Translations under genes and position numbers: made by a program
Assembly (NCBI GenBank): GCA_002471195.1
Contig: DKPN01000071.1
Span: 58,781-95,591, forward strand
Source: Bacteroides sp. UBA7333
GTDB lineage: Bacteria > Bacteroidota > Bacteroidia > Bacteroidales > Bacteroidaceae
Length of the DNA stretch: 36,811 bases
Direction: 5' to 3'
Shown here: piece by piece, positions 7,847 through 16,552 of the stretch
Numbering within the stretch: position 1 is the stretch's first letter
Layout of the letters: each line of letters begins with the position of its first letter
The notes under the pieces: model-generated
Seen by the model: only the letters and a program-made list of their open reading frames with translations
Told to the model about the DNA's origin: nothing
The model's database searches: none

Positions 7847-10027
7847 TCAAATATTTGACTTCCATTGTCTAAAAGTTTCAGCAATTGATAGTTGCGAGAA
7901 ATTATATCCTATATATCGGAGTAAAGAATATGGTGGAAGCAAACCGGTGAACTTTTCAACATCATAAATAGGTGCATTATTTAAGCATGTAAATGGCAAA
8001 TCGTCTATTTGCTCTTCAAGTTGATTCAAAAGAGAGATATCTTGAGCTTTCCATCCATAATTAGCTGATACAACTAATAAGTTTAAATTTGCTTCACGTA
8101 GTAGAGAATTTGGAATAAATTGTTCATTCATTGAAGGATATTCCACGACAATAATATCCTCATCCGTATATTGATATATGTCATTCAAATTTGTAGCTAA
8201 GACATATTTTGATGTATTAATATTAATAATTGAATCTAATTTTATATGTTTCACAATTAAACCTTTCGATGTCCAGTGTTCGACCATGGAAATGGCTATT
8301 ATCTCTTTATTTGAATAATCTTCGAAACTTAATAAGTTTAAAATATATGGTTGATTTGCTCTTCTCGGTTTAAATAAACTCAAAATAGTTGCGCATAAAT
8401 GTTTCGTTGCAGCTTGTTTATATGCTAAATTATATTTCTCATTCTTAATATGTTGAGGAAAACTACCAATAAACGGACACTTTAATAATTTCTTTGTGAT
8501 ATTAGAGTCACGTAAGGTCCTATCAAAAAAATCAATTAATAAAAATATGCCAACAAGTAACAGAAAAGCACATAAGCATGAAAGAATCATAATACGTTTT
8601 TTATTGATACTTTCCGAGTTTATAGGATATGCTGGTGGGTTTAATACTTTTAAAGATGCAGATGTCATCTCCAGATTTTTTTTCCGCATTAAAGCTTCAT
8701 TATAACTTCTTAGGTTTGTTAAATAACTTTGTTCAATAAAATTTAGAACTCTTTCTTTCCTTTTTAGAGTAATACCAATAGGAGCAAAAAATTCATATTT
8801 ATCATTCATCGTGGTGCGGCCTTCTTTTATTACCTCGAGTTCAGCTTTTGCTTTCTCAAATAACAAAGTTTGTTCAAGCCACTGAGCTATAATATTATCT
8901 TTAGCAATTCCGCTTTTAGAAAATTTTTCAAGAATATATTCTTGAGATATTTCAGATAATTGATCTCTTGTGTTATATAATGAGTCTTCAAATATTTGTA
9001 ATTGTGATAAAATAATACTATCACCGGTGGTGATTGTTTTTATTTCAGATATTGTTCCGGTTAGTTCAGAAGCTTCCTTCAATTTAGAAAGCATGCGTAT
9101 ACTTGATGCAGCTTGTCTCTCATTAAAGTCCATTTGTTTTTCGAGCTCTTTTAAAAGAGCTTTTGAACTATTGTAATCAAACAAAATGTCTCTTTCTCTT
9201 AATTCGAACTCTTTATTTATTGCAGCTAACTCTTTCGTTTCATCATAATAATTTATTATGCGATTATCAACATTATAATCAATTAATTCATTTTCTTCGA
9301 TTTTGAGTTGATCTCCAATTCGGTGGAGTTCTTCTTTGAAGTATTCTATTACTTTGTCGGTTTCTCCATATCTTAACTTACGGTATTCTTCGATAAATTC
9401 TGTTATAAGAAATCGAATTGTATAATAGGCAATACCTGGATCATTCGATGAATATTTGATTTTTAATAAATCGCTGCTTCCCATGCGATTTACACCTATT
9501 TTTTTAAGTGCTTCCAAACTATAGTATGGATGTTGAAAGTAAAATAAGCCATAAATGTAATTTGTTTTATCTGCTTTCTCATATTTAGTGAAATTTTCAA
9601 CAGTTTTATCTATGCTATTTTTATCAATGAGTGAGATAAGTTCATTTCCATTTGGGCTATTTTTCATATGATTATAAGTATAATTATATGAAGTCTGTGT
9701 AATTCCATTCTGATCTTTCTCGGCATCTCCTTTTACTAGAATGTACGAGAATAGTCTAAAAGAAACTCTTTTTAAAGTAGCTTCCGATTGAATGATATTA
9801 ATAAGATTATCAATTGCATTTTGCGCCATAGCAAAGTTTATACCTGCATTATTATCTTCAATGCCGTAACCCGAAATAATTCCCGTATAAAGTGCAGTCT
9901 CCACATTGAATGGTCCTTGTTTTTTAGCTGTATTTATATATACAATTAAAGCGGCCAAAGAGGTTCCAAGAATAATCCAAATAGACTTTTTATACAATGT
10001 ACGAATGATGCTTTGTAGATATTCCAT
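7847..10027 (-). CDS. Polysaccharide co-polymerase (Wzz/GumC type) with degenerate BY-kinase-like C-terminal domain
   Basis: 726 residues. A first membrane helix (about 15-32) is followed by a long periplasmic part, predicted coiled coil between roughly 210 and 400. The second helix (about 490-510) is preceded by the Pro-rich co-polymerase motif NPPAYPINSES. These features match Wzz/GumC/ExoP proteins, which set polymer length and connect to the export apparatus. The cytosolic tail (about 530-726) has the strand order of a bacterial tyrosine kinase (LNLLSFEDYSNKEIIAIS, then DEDIIVVEYPS, then NLNLLVVSANYGW). It lacks a Gly-rich Walker A loop, the Walker B Asp is not recognisable, and the C-terminus has no Tyr cluster. 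It is therefore probably not an active kinase. It sits 7 bases after the TolC-like gene. Confidence 0.88.
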   Translation of the reverse strand: MEYLQSIIRTLYKKSIWIILGTSLAALIVYINTAKKQGPFNVETALYTGIISGYGIEDNNAGINFAMAQNAIDNLINIIQSEATLKRVSFRLFSYILVKGDAEKDQNGITQTSYNYTYNHMKNSPNGNELISLIDKNSIDKTVENFTKYEKADKTNYIYGLFYFQHPYYSLEALKKIGVNRMGSSDLLKIKYSSNDPGIAYYTIRFLITEFIEEYRKLRYGETDKVIEYFKEELHRIGDQLKIEENELIDYNVDNRIINYYDETKELAAINKEFELRERDILFDYNSSKALLKELEKQMDFNERQAASSIRMLSKLKEASELTGTISEIKTITTGDSIILSQLQIFEDSLYNTRDQLSEISQEYILEKFSKSGIAKDNIIAQWLEQTLLFEKAKAELEVIKEGRTTMNDKYEFFAPIGITLKRKERVLNFIEQSYLTNLRSYNEALMRKKNLEMTSASLKVLNPPAYPINSESINKKRIMILSCLCAFLLLVGIFLLIDFFDRTLRDSNITKKLLKCPFIGSFPQHIKNEKYNLAYKQAATKHLCATILSLFKPRRANQPYILNLLSFEDYSNKEIIAISMVEHWTSKGLIVKHIKLDSIININTSKYVLATNLNDIYQYTDEDIIVVEYPSMNEQFIPNSLLREANLNLLVVSANYGWKAQDISLLNQLEEQIDDLPFTCLNNAPIYDVEKFTGLLPPYSLLRYIGYNFSQLSIAETFRQWKSNI

Positions 10028-10034
10028 TGTATAT

Positions 10035-10772
10035 TTATTTTATAATTTTTGTATTAGAAATAAGTTCAAGTATCATAACAGAACGCGTTAGCTCGAATCT
10101 ACTATTCTCTAAGTTTTCGAGAGCGGTAGATTGCCGTTGTTTATCAATTGACAATTCACTTGATGTAATTAATCCATTGATGAAATCCTTTTCTGCAATT
10201 TCATATTGCAATTTAGCTAATTCTAATGCTTCAGAACGTAATCGTAAAATATTAATTTGTGATGTAGCCTTTGTGTATAGTTCTATTATTTCTCGTCTTA
10301 TTTCATCAAATTTTATTTCTTTTTCATATTGTGCACTCTGTAGTGCCAATTTTTGGCGAGAGATTCTTCCTTTTAAATCAAATAATCCGTCCAATGGAAT
10401 ATTCATGCCGGCTCCTATTGTATAACCATTCTGTGCTTGTGTAGAATAGCTTAAGAAGGGCGCAATTGTTATGTCTGTATAAGTTGATTCATTCCCGAAC
10501 ATTCCATATTGATAACTACCACGTAAACTGAAGAAACCAAGAAAAGCTCGTTTTTCTTTTGCCAAATTTTTTCTTTCAATTTCTTCTTTTGCTTGTGCGA
10601 AACTATAGATAGGACCATCTTTAGCATTTTCGAAAAGTGAATCTAATGGAGGAAATGAAATACTTATATAATCTTTAGTTGATAGATGTTTTGGCGATTT
10701 ATAATCTTGCGAAAAAACTATCGTAAAGTAAAAAGAAAAAACGAATAAAAATAAATATGATTTGTGTTTCAT
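10035..10772 (-). CDS. Short TolC-family outer-membrane protein, first gene of the polysaccharide cluster
   Basis: 245 residues with an N-terminal signal peptide (MKHKSYLFLFVFSFYFTIVFSQ; the cut is likely after FS or SQ). The rest resembles a single outer-membrane efflux protein (OEP) repeat: a helical FAQAKEEIERKNLAKEKRA segment, a beta region with GSYQYGMFG and NGYTIGAGMNIPLDGLFD, then long helices with EKEIKFDEIRREIIELYTKA and YEIAEKDFINGLITSSEL. TolC monomers have two such repeats in about 430-490 residues, so this is roughly half length. The xxFxNGLITSSEL-type ending is a typical TolC helix pattern. Being first in the operon, before the co-polymerase, it could be the export channel in place of Wza, or a structural partner. 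A promoter lies just upstream (10815-10848). Confidence 0.75.
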   Translation of the reverse strand: MKHKSYLFLFVFSFYFTIVFSQDYKSPKHLSTKDYISISFPPLDSLFENAKDGPIYSFAQAKEEIERKNLAKEKRAFLGFFSLRGSYQYGMFGNESTYTDITIAPFLSYSTQAQNGYTIGAGMNIPLDGLFDLKGRISRQKLALQSAQYEKEIKFDEIRREIIELYTKATSQINILRLRSEALELAKLQYEIAEKDFINGLITSSELSIDKQRQSTALENLENSRFELTRSVMILELISNTKIIK

Positions 10773-10814
10773 GATTAATAAGAATAATCAATTGTGTATT
10801 CATTAACTGCTATG

Positions 10815-10848
10815 CAAATATATGAATATTATCATTTTGTTGAAACAA
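10815..10848 (-). promoter_or_regulatory. Promoter for the polysaccharide cluster
   Basis: On the minus strand TATATTTG (10815-10822) matches the Bacteroidota -7 consensus TAnnTTTG exactly. TTGTTT (10843-10848), about 20 bases further upstream, fits the -33 element. The predicted start, near 10808, gives a leader of about 35 bases before the ATG at 10772. This is the only such match in the gap, and no comparable element is apparent inside the cluster, so the nine genes are probably one transcript. Confidence 0.6.
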
Positions 10849-10893
10849 TTTGATAATAAAATCATTAACTAACGGTGTTGTTTGTCTCTTATA

Positions 10894-10929
10894 AATTAAA
10901 TTAGCCCTCAAATGAAGGCTAATTTAATT
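10894..10929 (-). terminator. Terminator-like hairpin after the BamA-like gene
   Basis: Perfect 13-bp stem (10894-10906 with 10917-10929) with a 10-base loop, 43 bases after the stop of the barrel gene. The inner four pairs nearest the loop are GC-rich, the rest AU. There is no long U-run after it, so efficiency is uncertain. It also separates the barrel gene from the polysaccharide promoter. Confidence 0.6.
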
Positions 10930-10972
10930 AGTTTGTATAGAATATTGTTGACTCTAGATTGTTCGAAATTTT

Positions 10973-12226
10973 TTAAAACGATTCAGTCATGTTAAAATAG
11001 AAAAGGTTTTGTTTGTTGACCATATTCCTTCCAATGTCCAATCTTATATTCATGCGTGGTTGAATTTCAATTCTTAAGCCAACTCCTGCATTTGGAAGTA
11101 CCCCTTCTATTTTTACCGGATTAGGGCCCATAAAGCCGCATCCCCCCCAGGCAACAAAGCCAAGATGATTTACAATCTTTTTAAACCAATTGCTTTTGTC
11201 GGTATTGAACATTTGACGATATTCAACAATAGCCACATGGGCCGATTTATCTCGGTATTGTCCAGTGTAATAGCCTCTAAGGTCGAATGGAGTGCCGGCG
11301 AGAGAATATTTGTTTAATGGCACATCTCCAAAAACATTTTTTGTTTGTGCTGTCCATGCTAAAACTTTACGTTTACCAAGAGTGATGTATTGTCTGTAGT
11401 CTAAATCTAATCGATAAAAACGGGTTTCACTTCCTAAAAATTTTTCATACATTAATCCGCTAATATTTAGATATAAGCCCTTGTAAGCATTTGCTGGAAG
11501 GTCTCGTGTATCATAAGAAATTAAGAATCCTATCCCTGAACTAAAGTTTTTATAACCTGAAGGTGTACCTCCGGCTTCTATATACGAAGGTAAATCTGTC
11601 ATGTATTTTGCTGGTTTTGTCATCTTCTCAAAATTGATATCAATTTGTGGCCCAATGAAAAAATTGCTCTTTTTTATTCTAAATAAAAACCAAGGATTTA
11701 TTTGGACGCCGTTAAAGCGATATCGACTTGTCGAATCACTTCTTTCCCAGTGTTTATTTGTTTCATATCCAACTCCATAGAAGTTTTCTAAAGAGTTTTT
11801 GTAATTAAACTGTCCGAATATCCTAAATTTATCTTGTTTGAAAAATAACTGTGGTTTTGATTGTATAGCTAGTCCTCCATTGAGCATAACGGCTATTGAT
11901 GCAGGTATTACTGAACGCAACTGTGTAGTGTCGCTTGGGTTCATACGAAATGTAACTAAAGAACTGCCTCCCACCAATACACCAAAATCTGGGGTATAGC
12001 TTGGTCCTCCTAATATATTATAATGAACATTGCGCTTTGCAACTTTTAGTTTACGCAATTCTTTTTTCGATAATTTCAGCTCTACATTATTGCTTAAACT
12101 ATCATTCGGTGAAAATACAGTTTCTACATCCAATTGTCCGTCTTTCACAATCGTTACTCCTTCTTGTGCAAACAAGCCAATCGTAAATGAGAAAATTAGA
12201 ATGAATCCAATAATATTTTTTTTCAT
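10973..12226 (-). CDS. BamA/TamA-family outer-membrane barrel protein without POTRA domains
   Basis: 417 residues. A clean signal peptide (MKKNIIGFILIFSFTIGLFA, cut before QEG) is followed by a short linker rich in Asp, Asn and Lys, then a barrel of alternating hydrophobic/polar strands ending in Phe (NMTESF), as outer-membrane barrels do. The segment PFDLRGYYTGQYRDK carries the (V/L)RG(F/Y) loop motif of the Omp85 superfamily. There is no room for POTRA repeats before the barrel, so this is the short surface-antigen type common in Bacteroidota, not BamA itself. Substrate unknown; it may insert or translocate a protein or lipid. The ATG at 12226 fits the signal peptide; a TTG eight codons earlier is not needed. 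Monocistronic by layout. Confidence 0.82.
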   Translation of the reverse strand: MKKNIIGFILIFSFTIGLFAQEGVTIVKDGQLDVETVFSPNDSLSNNVELKLSKKELRKLKVAKRNVHYNILGGPSYTPDFGVLVGGSSLVTFRMNPSDTTQLRSVIPASIAVMLNGGLAIQSKPQLFFKQDKFRIFGQFNYKNSLENFYGVGYETNKHWERSDSTSRYRFNGVQINPWFLFRIKKSNFFIGPQIDINFEKMTKPAKYMTDLPSYIEAGGTPSGYKNFSSGIGFLISYDTRDLPANAYKGLYLNISGLMYEKFLGSETRFYRLDLDYRQYITLGKRKVLAWTAQTKNVFGDVPLNKYSLAGTPFDLRGYYTGQYRDKSAHVAIVEYRQMFNTDKSNWFKKIVNHLGFVAWGGCGFMGPNPVKIEGVLPNAGVGLRIEIQPRMNIRLDIGRNMVNKQNLFYFNMTESF

Positions 12227-12615
12227 AATTTTCCTATATAATAATTGCAAAGAAAGTGTTTTTATTCGATTCTATTTTTATCTATTTTAATAATATTTCT
12301 AAAAAAGAATAATGTTCATCTAACAAATAATTCTTGGTAGAATGAGTCATTATTATATTTCATATAAAAGTAATCTCATGTTCAAATAGAAAAATGAATT
12401 AATGCATTTTAAATTATTGCAAATAAGTGATCAAAAATAAATGACATAATATTAAGATCTTTATATAATAGCTAATAATGGCTATTCTTCATATCTGAAT
12501 TTATTTTCGCCTATTATGGAAAAATCTCTTTAATTCTTTGTGTTTTCTTACTATTTTACTTTATTATTTATTAATTTTGCGGGCAAATTAATGAAATCAT
12601 TTTTTATAAAAACAC
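12227..12615. other. Divergent intergenic region between the barrel gene and nqrA
   Basis: 389 bases of AT-rich DNA, more than 70 percent A+T by eye. It holds the nqrA promoter at its right end. For the leftward barrel gene the only consensus -7 match is TATTTTTG on the minus strand (12432-12439); it would give a leader of about 200 bases and has no -33 partner, so I do not call it. No open frame of useful length, repeat or strong hairpin was seen. Confidence 0.5.
12572..12579 (+). promoter_or_regulatory. -7 element of the nqr operon promoter
   Basis: TAATTTTG followed by C matches the Bacteroidota -7 consensus TAnnTTTGY in full. The predicted start, near 12586, leaves about 30 bases before the nqrA ATG. 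No clear TTTG stands 19-21 bases upstream; only T-rich sequence is present, so the -33 element is weak or absent. Confidence 0.5.
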
Positions 12616-13965
12616 ATGGCAAATGTAATTAAATTACGTAAAGGCCTTGATATCAACCTGAAAGGTAAAGCTTCTTTGGAAATTATTTCTGTAAAAGAAC
12701 CTGGATTCTATTCATTAGTCCCGGACGATTTTACAGGCGTAACCCCAAAAGTTGTTGTAAAAGAACAGGAGTATGTTATGGCCGGAGGACCCTTGTTTAT
12801 TGACAAGAATAATCCAGAAGTAAAATTTGTTTCACCCGTAAGTGGAGTAGTAACAAGCGTTGAGCGTGGTGCTCGTCGTAAAGTGTTGAATATCGTTGTG
12901 GAAGCAGCTCAAGAGCAAGACTTTCTTGATTTCGGCAAACAAAATGTTGCGAATCTTAATGGCGATGAGGTGAAAAAGTTGTTAATGGAATCGGGTATGT
13001 TTGCATTTATCAAACAACGACCCTATGACATTATTGCAAATCCGAATGTAGAGCCTAAAGCTATTTTTGTTTCAGCATTCGATTCAAATCCATTAGCACC
13101 TGATTTTGAATTGGCATTAAAAGGCGAAGAACTTAATTTTCAAAGCGGTTTAAATGCTTTAGCTAAAATGGCTAAAACATATCTAGGTGTTAGTGTAAAT
13201 CAAAAGTCTACTGTTTTAACACAAGCACAAAATGTAGTAGTTACTGCGTTTGATGGCCCTCATCCTGCTGGTAATGTAGGGGTACAAATTAATCATGTCG
13301 CTCCAATATCAAAAGGAGAAACTGTATGGACTATTGATCCTCAGGCGGTAATCTTTATTGGGCGATTAATGAACACAGGTTTTGTTGATATGACTCGTAC
13401 AGTAGCGATCACAGGATCTGAAGTTCTAAAACCAACTTACTGCAAACTTCGTGTTGGTGCTTTACTAACAAATGTATTAGTTGGCAATGTAAACAAAGAC
13501 GCTAATCTTCGTTATATCAGCGGCAATGTACTTACAGGTAAAGTAGTATCTGCAAATGGTTACTTAGGAGCTTTTCATAGCCAAATTAGTATAATCCCTG
13601 AGGGAGATGATGTTCACGAAATGTTTGGGTGGATTATGCCTCGTTTTGGTTTATTCAGTACAAGCCGTTCATATTTTACTTGGTTAAGCGGTAAAAAAGA
13701 ATATACAATAGATGCACGTATCAAAGGTGGAGAACGTCATATGATTATGTCGGGAGAATACGATAGAGTATTCCCAATGGATATTATGCCGGAATTTCTA
13801 ATCAAAGCAATTATTGCTGGTGATATCGATAGAATGGAAGCATTAGGCATCTATGAAGTAGCTCCCGAAGACTTCGCTCTTTGTGAGTTTGTTGATTCAT
13901 CAAAATTAGAATTACAACGCATTGTTCGCGTAGGGCTTGATTTCCTCCGTGCCGAAATGAGTTGA
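12616..13965 (+). CDS. nqrA: Na+-translocating NADH:quinone oxidoreductase subunit A
   Basis: 449 residues, normal for NqrA (about 445-450). NqrA is the peripheral cytoplasmic subunit of the six-subunit sodium-pumping NADH:quinone oxidoreductase. The start KLRKGLDINLKGKA and PDDFTGVTPKVVVKE are typical, with the lipoyl/RnfC-like barrel next (AGGPLFIDK, FVSPVSGVVTSVERG). The remainder carries the long Rossmann-like NqrA core (AFDSNPLAPDF, GPHPAGNVGVQINH) and an SLBB-like segment. No iron-sulfur cysteine motif is present, as expected for NqrA and unlike RnfC. It is followed 41 bases later by nqrB, and the whole operon is co-oriented with short gaps. The ATG is the first in frame and lies about 30 bases from the predicted transcription start. 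Confidence 0.96.
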   Translation: MANVIKLRKGLDINLKGKASLEIISVKEPGFYSLVPDDFTGVTPKVVVKEQEYVMAGGPLFIDKNNPEVKFVSPVSGVVTSVERGARRKVLNIVVEAAQEQDFLDFGKQNVANLNGDEVKKLLMESGMFAFIKQRPYDIIANPNVEPKAIFVSAFDSNPLAPDFELALKGEELNFQSGLNALAKMAKTYLGVSVNQKSTVLTQAQNVVVTAFDGPHPAGNVGVQINHVAPISKGETVWTIDPQAVIFIGRLMNTGFVDMTRTVAITGSEVLKPTYCKLRVGALLTNVLVGNVNKDANLRYISGNVLTGKVVSANGYLGAFHSQISIIPEGDDVHEMFGWIMPRFGLFSTSRSYFTWLSGKKEYTIDARIKGGERHMIMSGEYDRVFPMDIMPEFLIKAIIAGDIDRMEALGIYEVAPEDFALCEFVDSSKLELQRIVRVGLDFLRAEMS

Positions 13966-14006
13966 TACTTCACCTGAATAATAACAACGTAAATTGAAAA
14001 TATTAA

Positions 14007-15185
14007 ATGAAAGCGTTAAGAAATTATGTCGATAAGATAAAACCGCATTTTCAAGAAGGCGGTAAACTCCACGCATTTCACTCTGTATTCGATGGGATTG
14101 AAACATTCTTGTTTGTTCCTAATTCAACATCGAAAACCGGAGTTCACATTCACGATTCAATTGACAGTAAGCGCATTATGTCGATTGTCGTAATATCATT
14201 AATTCCAGCTTTGCTTTTTGGTATGTTTAATGTTGGTTACCAACATTTCAAATATGTAAACGTACCAGCCGATTTTTGGCAAATGTTTGGATATGGTTTT
14301 CTTGCAGTATTACCTAAAATAATTGTATCATATGTAGTAGGCTTAGGAATTGAGTTTGTAGTTGCACAATGGAAAAAAGAAGAAATCCAAGAAGGATTCC
14401 TTGTGTCTGGTATTTTAATACCGATGATTGTTCCGGTTGATTGCCCATTATGGATCTTAGCAGTAGCAGTTGCTTTTTCTGTTATTTTCGTTAAAGAGGT
14501 ATTCGGTGGTACCGGCATGAACATTTTTAATGTTGCACTTTCTACTCGCGTATTCTTATTCTTTGCATATCCTGCACAAATGTCGGGCGACTCTGTTTGG
14601 GTAGCAAGCAAAAGCATTTTTGGTTTAGGACAAACAGTCGATGGTTTAACCGCTGCTACTGCCTTAGGTGAAGCTGCAACGGCTATCACTCCTACCCATT
14701 ATCCTCCTTTCAATTGGGATATGGTGACAGGTTTAATTCCTGGTTCAATTGGTGAAACAAGTATGATTGCTATTGCCATTGGTGCCATCATTCTATTATG
14801 GACAGGAATCGCTAGCTGGAGAATCATGTTATCCGTATTTGTTGGAGGAGCATTCATGGGTTGGATTTTTAATGTATGTGGTCCTGCAACTGCTATTGCT
14901 CACATGCCTTGGTATGAGCATCTATGCCTCGGTGGTTTTGCTTTTGGTGCAGTATTTATGGCAACTGATCCGGTAACAGCATCAAGAACAACTACAGGTA
15001 AGTATATTTTTGGATTTTTGATTGGTGCATTAGCTATTATTATTCGTGTATTGAATCCAGGATACCCTGAAGGTATGATGCTAGCCATCTTATTCATGAA
15101 TATATTTGCACCATTGATTGATTACTGTATCATGCAAAGTAATATTAAAATGCGTGACAAACGCGCATTAAAGTCAAACCAATAA
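14007..15185 (+). CDS. nqrB: Na+-translocating NADH:quinone oxidoreductase subunit B
   Basis: 392-residue integral membrane subunit with about ten helices, belonging to the NqrB/RnfD family. It carries a covalently bound FMN; the likely attachment Thr is T218 within VDGLTAATALGEAATA (residues 211-226), where the family has S/T-x-A-T. Another typical segment is GGTGMNIFNVALSTRVFLFF, which helps form the sodium and quinone path. A long amphipathic N-terminus (about 1-55) precedes the first helix and ends in KTGVHIHDSIDSKRIM, also family-typical. The stop is 13 bases before nqrC. It is the main ion-conducting subunit of the complex in the cytoplasmic membrane. Confidence 0.96.
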   Translation: MKALRNYVDKIKPHFQEGGKLHAFHSVFDGIETFLFVPNSTSKTGVHIHDSIDSKRIMSIVVISLIPALLFGMFNVGYQHFKYVNVPADFWQMFGYGFLAVLPKIIVSYVVGLGIEFVVAQWKKEEIQEGFLVSGILIPMIVPVDCPLWILAVAVAFSVIFVKEVFGGTGMNIFNVALSTRVFLFFAYPAQMSGDSVWVASKSIFGLGQTVDGLTAATALGEAATAITPTHYPPFNWDMVTGLIPGSIGETSMIAIAIGAIILLWTGIASWRIMLSVFVGGAFMGWIFNVCGPATAIAHMPWYEHLCLGGFAFGAVFMATDPVTASRTTTGKYIFGFLIGALAIIIRVLNPGYPEGMMLAILFMNIFAPLIDYCIMQSNIKMRDKRALKSNQ

Positions 15186-15198
15186 AACCGGAGAAAAA

Positions 15199-15888
15199 AT
15201 GAATACAAATAGTAATTCTTATACCCTCATTTATGCTTCGGTAATGGTTGTTATCGTTGCTTTTCTTCTAGCTTTTATTTCTAGCTCATTAAAGAATAAA
15301 CAAGAAGAAAACATTAGATTAGATAAAATGAAGCAAATTCTTGCCGCTATTAATGTTGATACAAAGGGGCAAGATGTTCAAGCTTTATATAATGAATATA
15401 TAAAAGACGCAGAAATTTTAAATCCAGCAGGTGAAGTTATTCAATCGACAGGCGGCTTTGAAATTAATATGCCTGTTGAAATGGCTAAACCTGCAGCTGA
15501 ACGTCAACTTCCTCTATTTATCTGCGAAGTGAATGGTCAAACAAAATATGTAATTCCTTTGAGCGGTGCCGGACTATGGGGGCCGATTTGGGGATATGTA
15601 GGCTTGGATGACAATAAAGACACTGTTTACGGTGTGTATTTCTCTCATGCGAGTGAAACCCCTGGTTTGGGTGCCGAAATTACGACTGCGAAATTTAAAG
15701 ATGAATTCTTAGGTAAGCAAGTTATGAAAAATGGAGAAGTGGCATTAGCTGTCGAAAAATTCGGAAAGGTAACTGATCCGACATGTCAAGTAGATGGGAT
15801 TTCTGGTGGTACAATTACATCATTAGGTGTGTCAACTATGATTAAAGAGTGCATGAGCCTATATATTAATTTTTTAACTAATAAATAA
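15199..15888 (+). CDS. nqrC: Na+-translocating NADH:quinone oxidoreductase subunit C
   Basis: 229 residues (family usually about 230-260). A single N-terminal membrane helix (about 8-29) anchors a periplasmic FMN-binding domain. The flavinylation motif SGGTIT lies at 202-207 (consensus S-G-A-T-x-T), with T207 the probable FMN-phosphothreonine. The preceding SGAGLWGPIWGYVGLD and HASETPGLGAEI segments are characteristic of the RnfG/NqrC domain. FMN would be attached by an ApbE transferase, which is not in this window. A GGAG stretch about 7 bases before the ATG is one of the few Shine-Dalgarno-like sites here. It is 13 bases after nqrB and 13 before nqrD. Confidence 0.96.
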   Translation: MNTNSNSYTLIYASVMVVIVAFLLAFISSSLKNKQEENIRLDKMKQILAAINVDTKGQDVQALYNEYIKDAEILNPAGEVIQSTGGFEINMPVEMAKPAAERQLPLFICEVNGQTKYVIPLSGAGLWGPIWGYVGLDDNKDTVYGVYFSHASETPGLGAEITTAKFKDEFLGKQVMKNGEVALAVEKFGKVTDPTCQVDGISGGTITSLGVSTMIKECMSLYINFLTNK

Positions 15889-15901
15889 GGAGAGGAAATA
15901 T

Positions 15902-16534
15902 ATGAGCTTATTTTCAAAAATGAATAAAGAGGTATTCTCTTCACCATTGACAATGAACAATCCTGTAACTGTACAGGTATTGGGTATTTGTTCGGCCTTA
16001 GCAGTAACTGCAAAATTAGAACCGGCCATCGTAATGGGTTTTTCGGTGACAGTCATTCTTGCTGTAGCCAATGTAGTTATATCATTGTTACGTAATACAG
16101 TTCCTAATCGAATTCGTATTGTAGTTCAACTTGTTGTGGTGGCAACACTGGTAACAATTGTGAGTGAAGTATTAAAAGCATTTGCATACGATGTAAGTGT
16201 TCAACTTTCTGTATATGTAGGTTTGATTATTACTAACTGTATTTTGATGGGTCGTTTAGAAGCATTTGCAATGCAGAATGGTCCATGGGAATCGTTACTT
16301 GATGGTCTAGGTAATGGATTAGGTTATGCTAAAATTCTTATTATTATTGCCTTCTTCCGTGAGTTGTTAGGTTCAGGTACATTATTTAATATTCAAGTTA
16401 TTCCTACCGCATTCTATGATATGGGATACATTAATAATGGTTTAATGTTAATGCCTCCAATGGCACTTATTATATGTGCTTGCATTATATGGTATGAACG
16501 CCAAAAGCATAAAGAATTACAGGAAAAAAACTAA
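15902..16534 (+). CDS. nqrD: Na+-translocating NADH:quinone oxidoreductase subunit D
   Basis: 210 residues with six membrane helices, the length and topology of NqrD/RnfE. Typical segments are MNNPVTVQVLGICSALAVT near the N-terminus, with the conserved C of the membrane-embedded iron centre shared with NqrE, and VGLIITNCILMGRLEAFAM in the second half. NqrD and NqrE are inverted homologues that form the core through which electrons cross the membrane. The start is supported by an AGGAGAGG Shine-Dalgarno-like sequence directly after the nqrC stop. The gap to nqrE is 18 bases. Confidence 0.96.
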   Translation: MSLFSKMNKEVFSSPLTMNNPVTVQVLGICSALAVTAKLEPAIVMGFSVTVILAVANVVISLLRNTVPNRIRIVVQLVVVATLVTIVSEVLKAFAYDVSVQLSVYVGLIITNCILMGRLEAFAMQNGPWESLLDGLGNGLGYAKILIIIAFFRELLGSGTLFNIQVIPTAFYDMGYINNGLMLMPPMALIICACIIWYERQKHKELQEKN

Positions 16535-16552
16535 TTTTATTCTTAAAGAATT

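Noticed and set aside
1..10772. Initiating sugar-phosphate transferase (WbaP/WecA type), Wza, or sugar-nucleotide genes within the cluster
   Set aside because: None is visible in any frame; they may lie left of the window or elsewhere.
14237..15097. Leftward open frames of 65-150 codons opposite nqrB
   Set aside because: They mirror the codon pattern of nqrB, have no homology-like motifs or promoter, and are shadows of the real gene.
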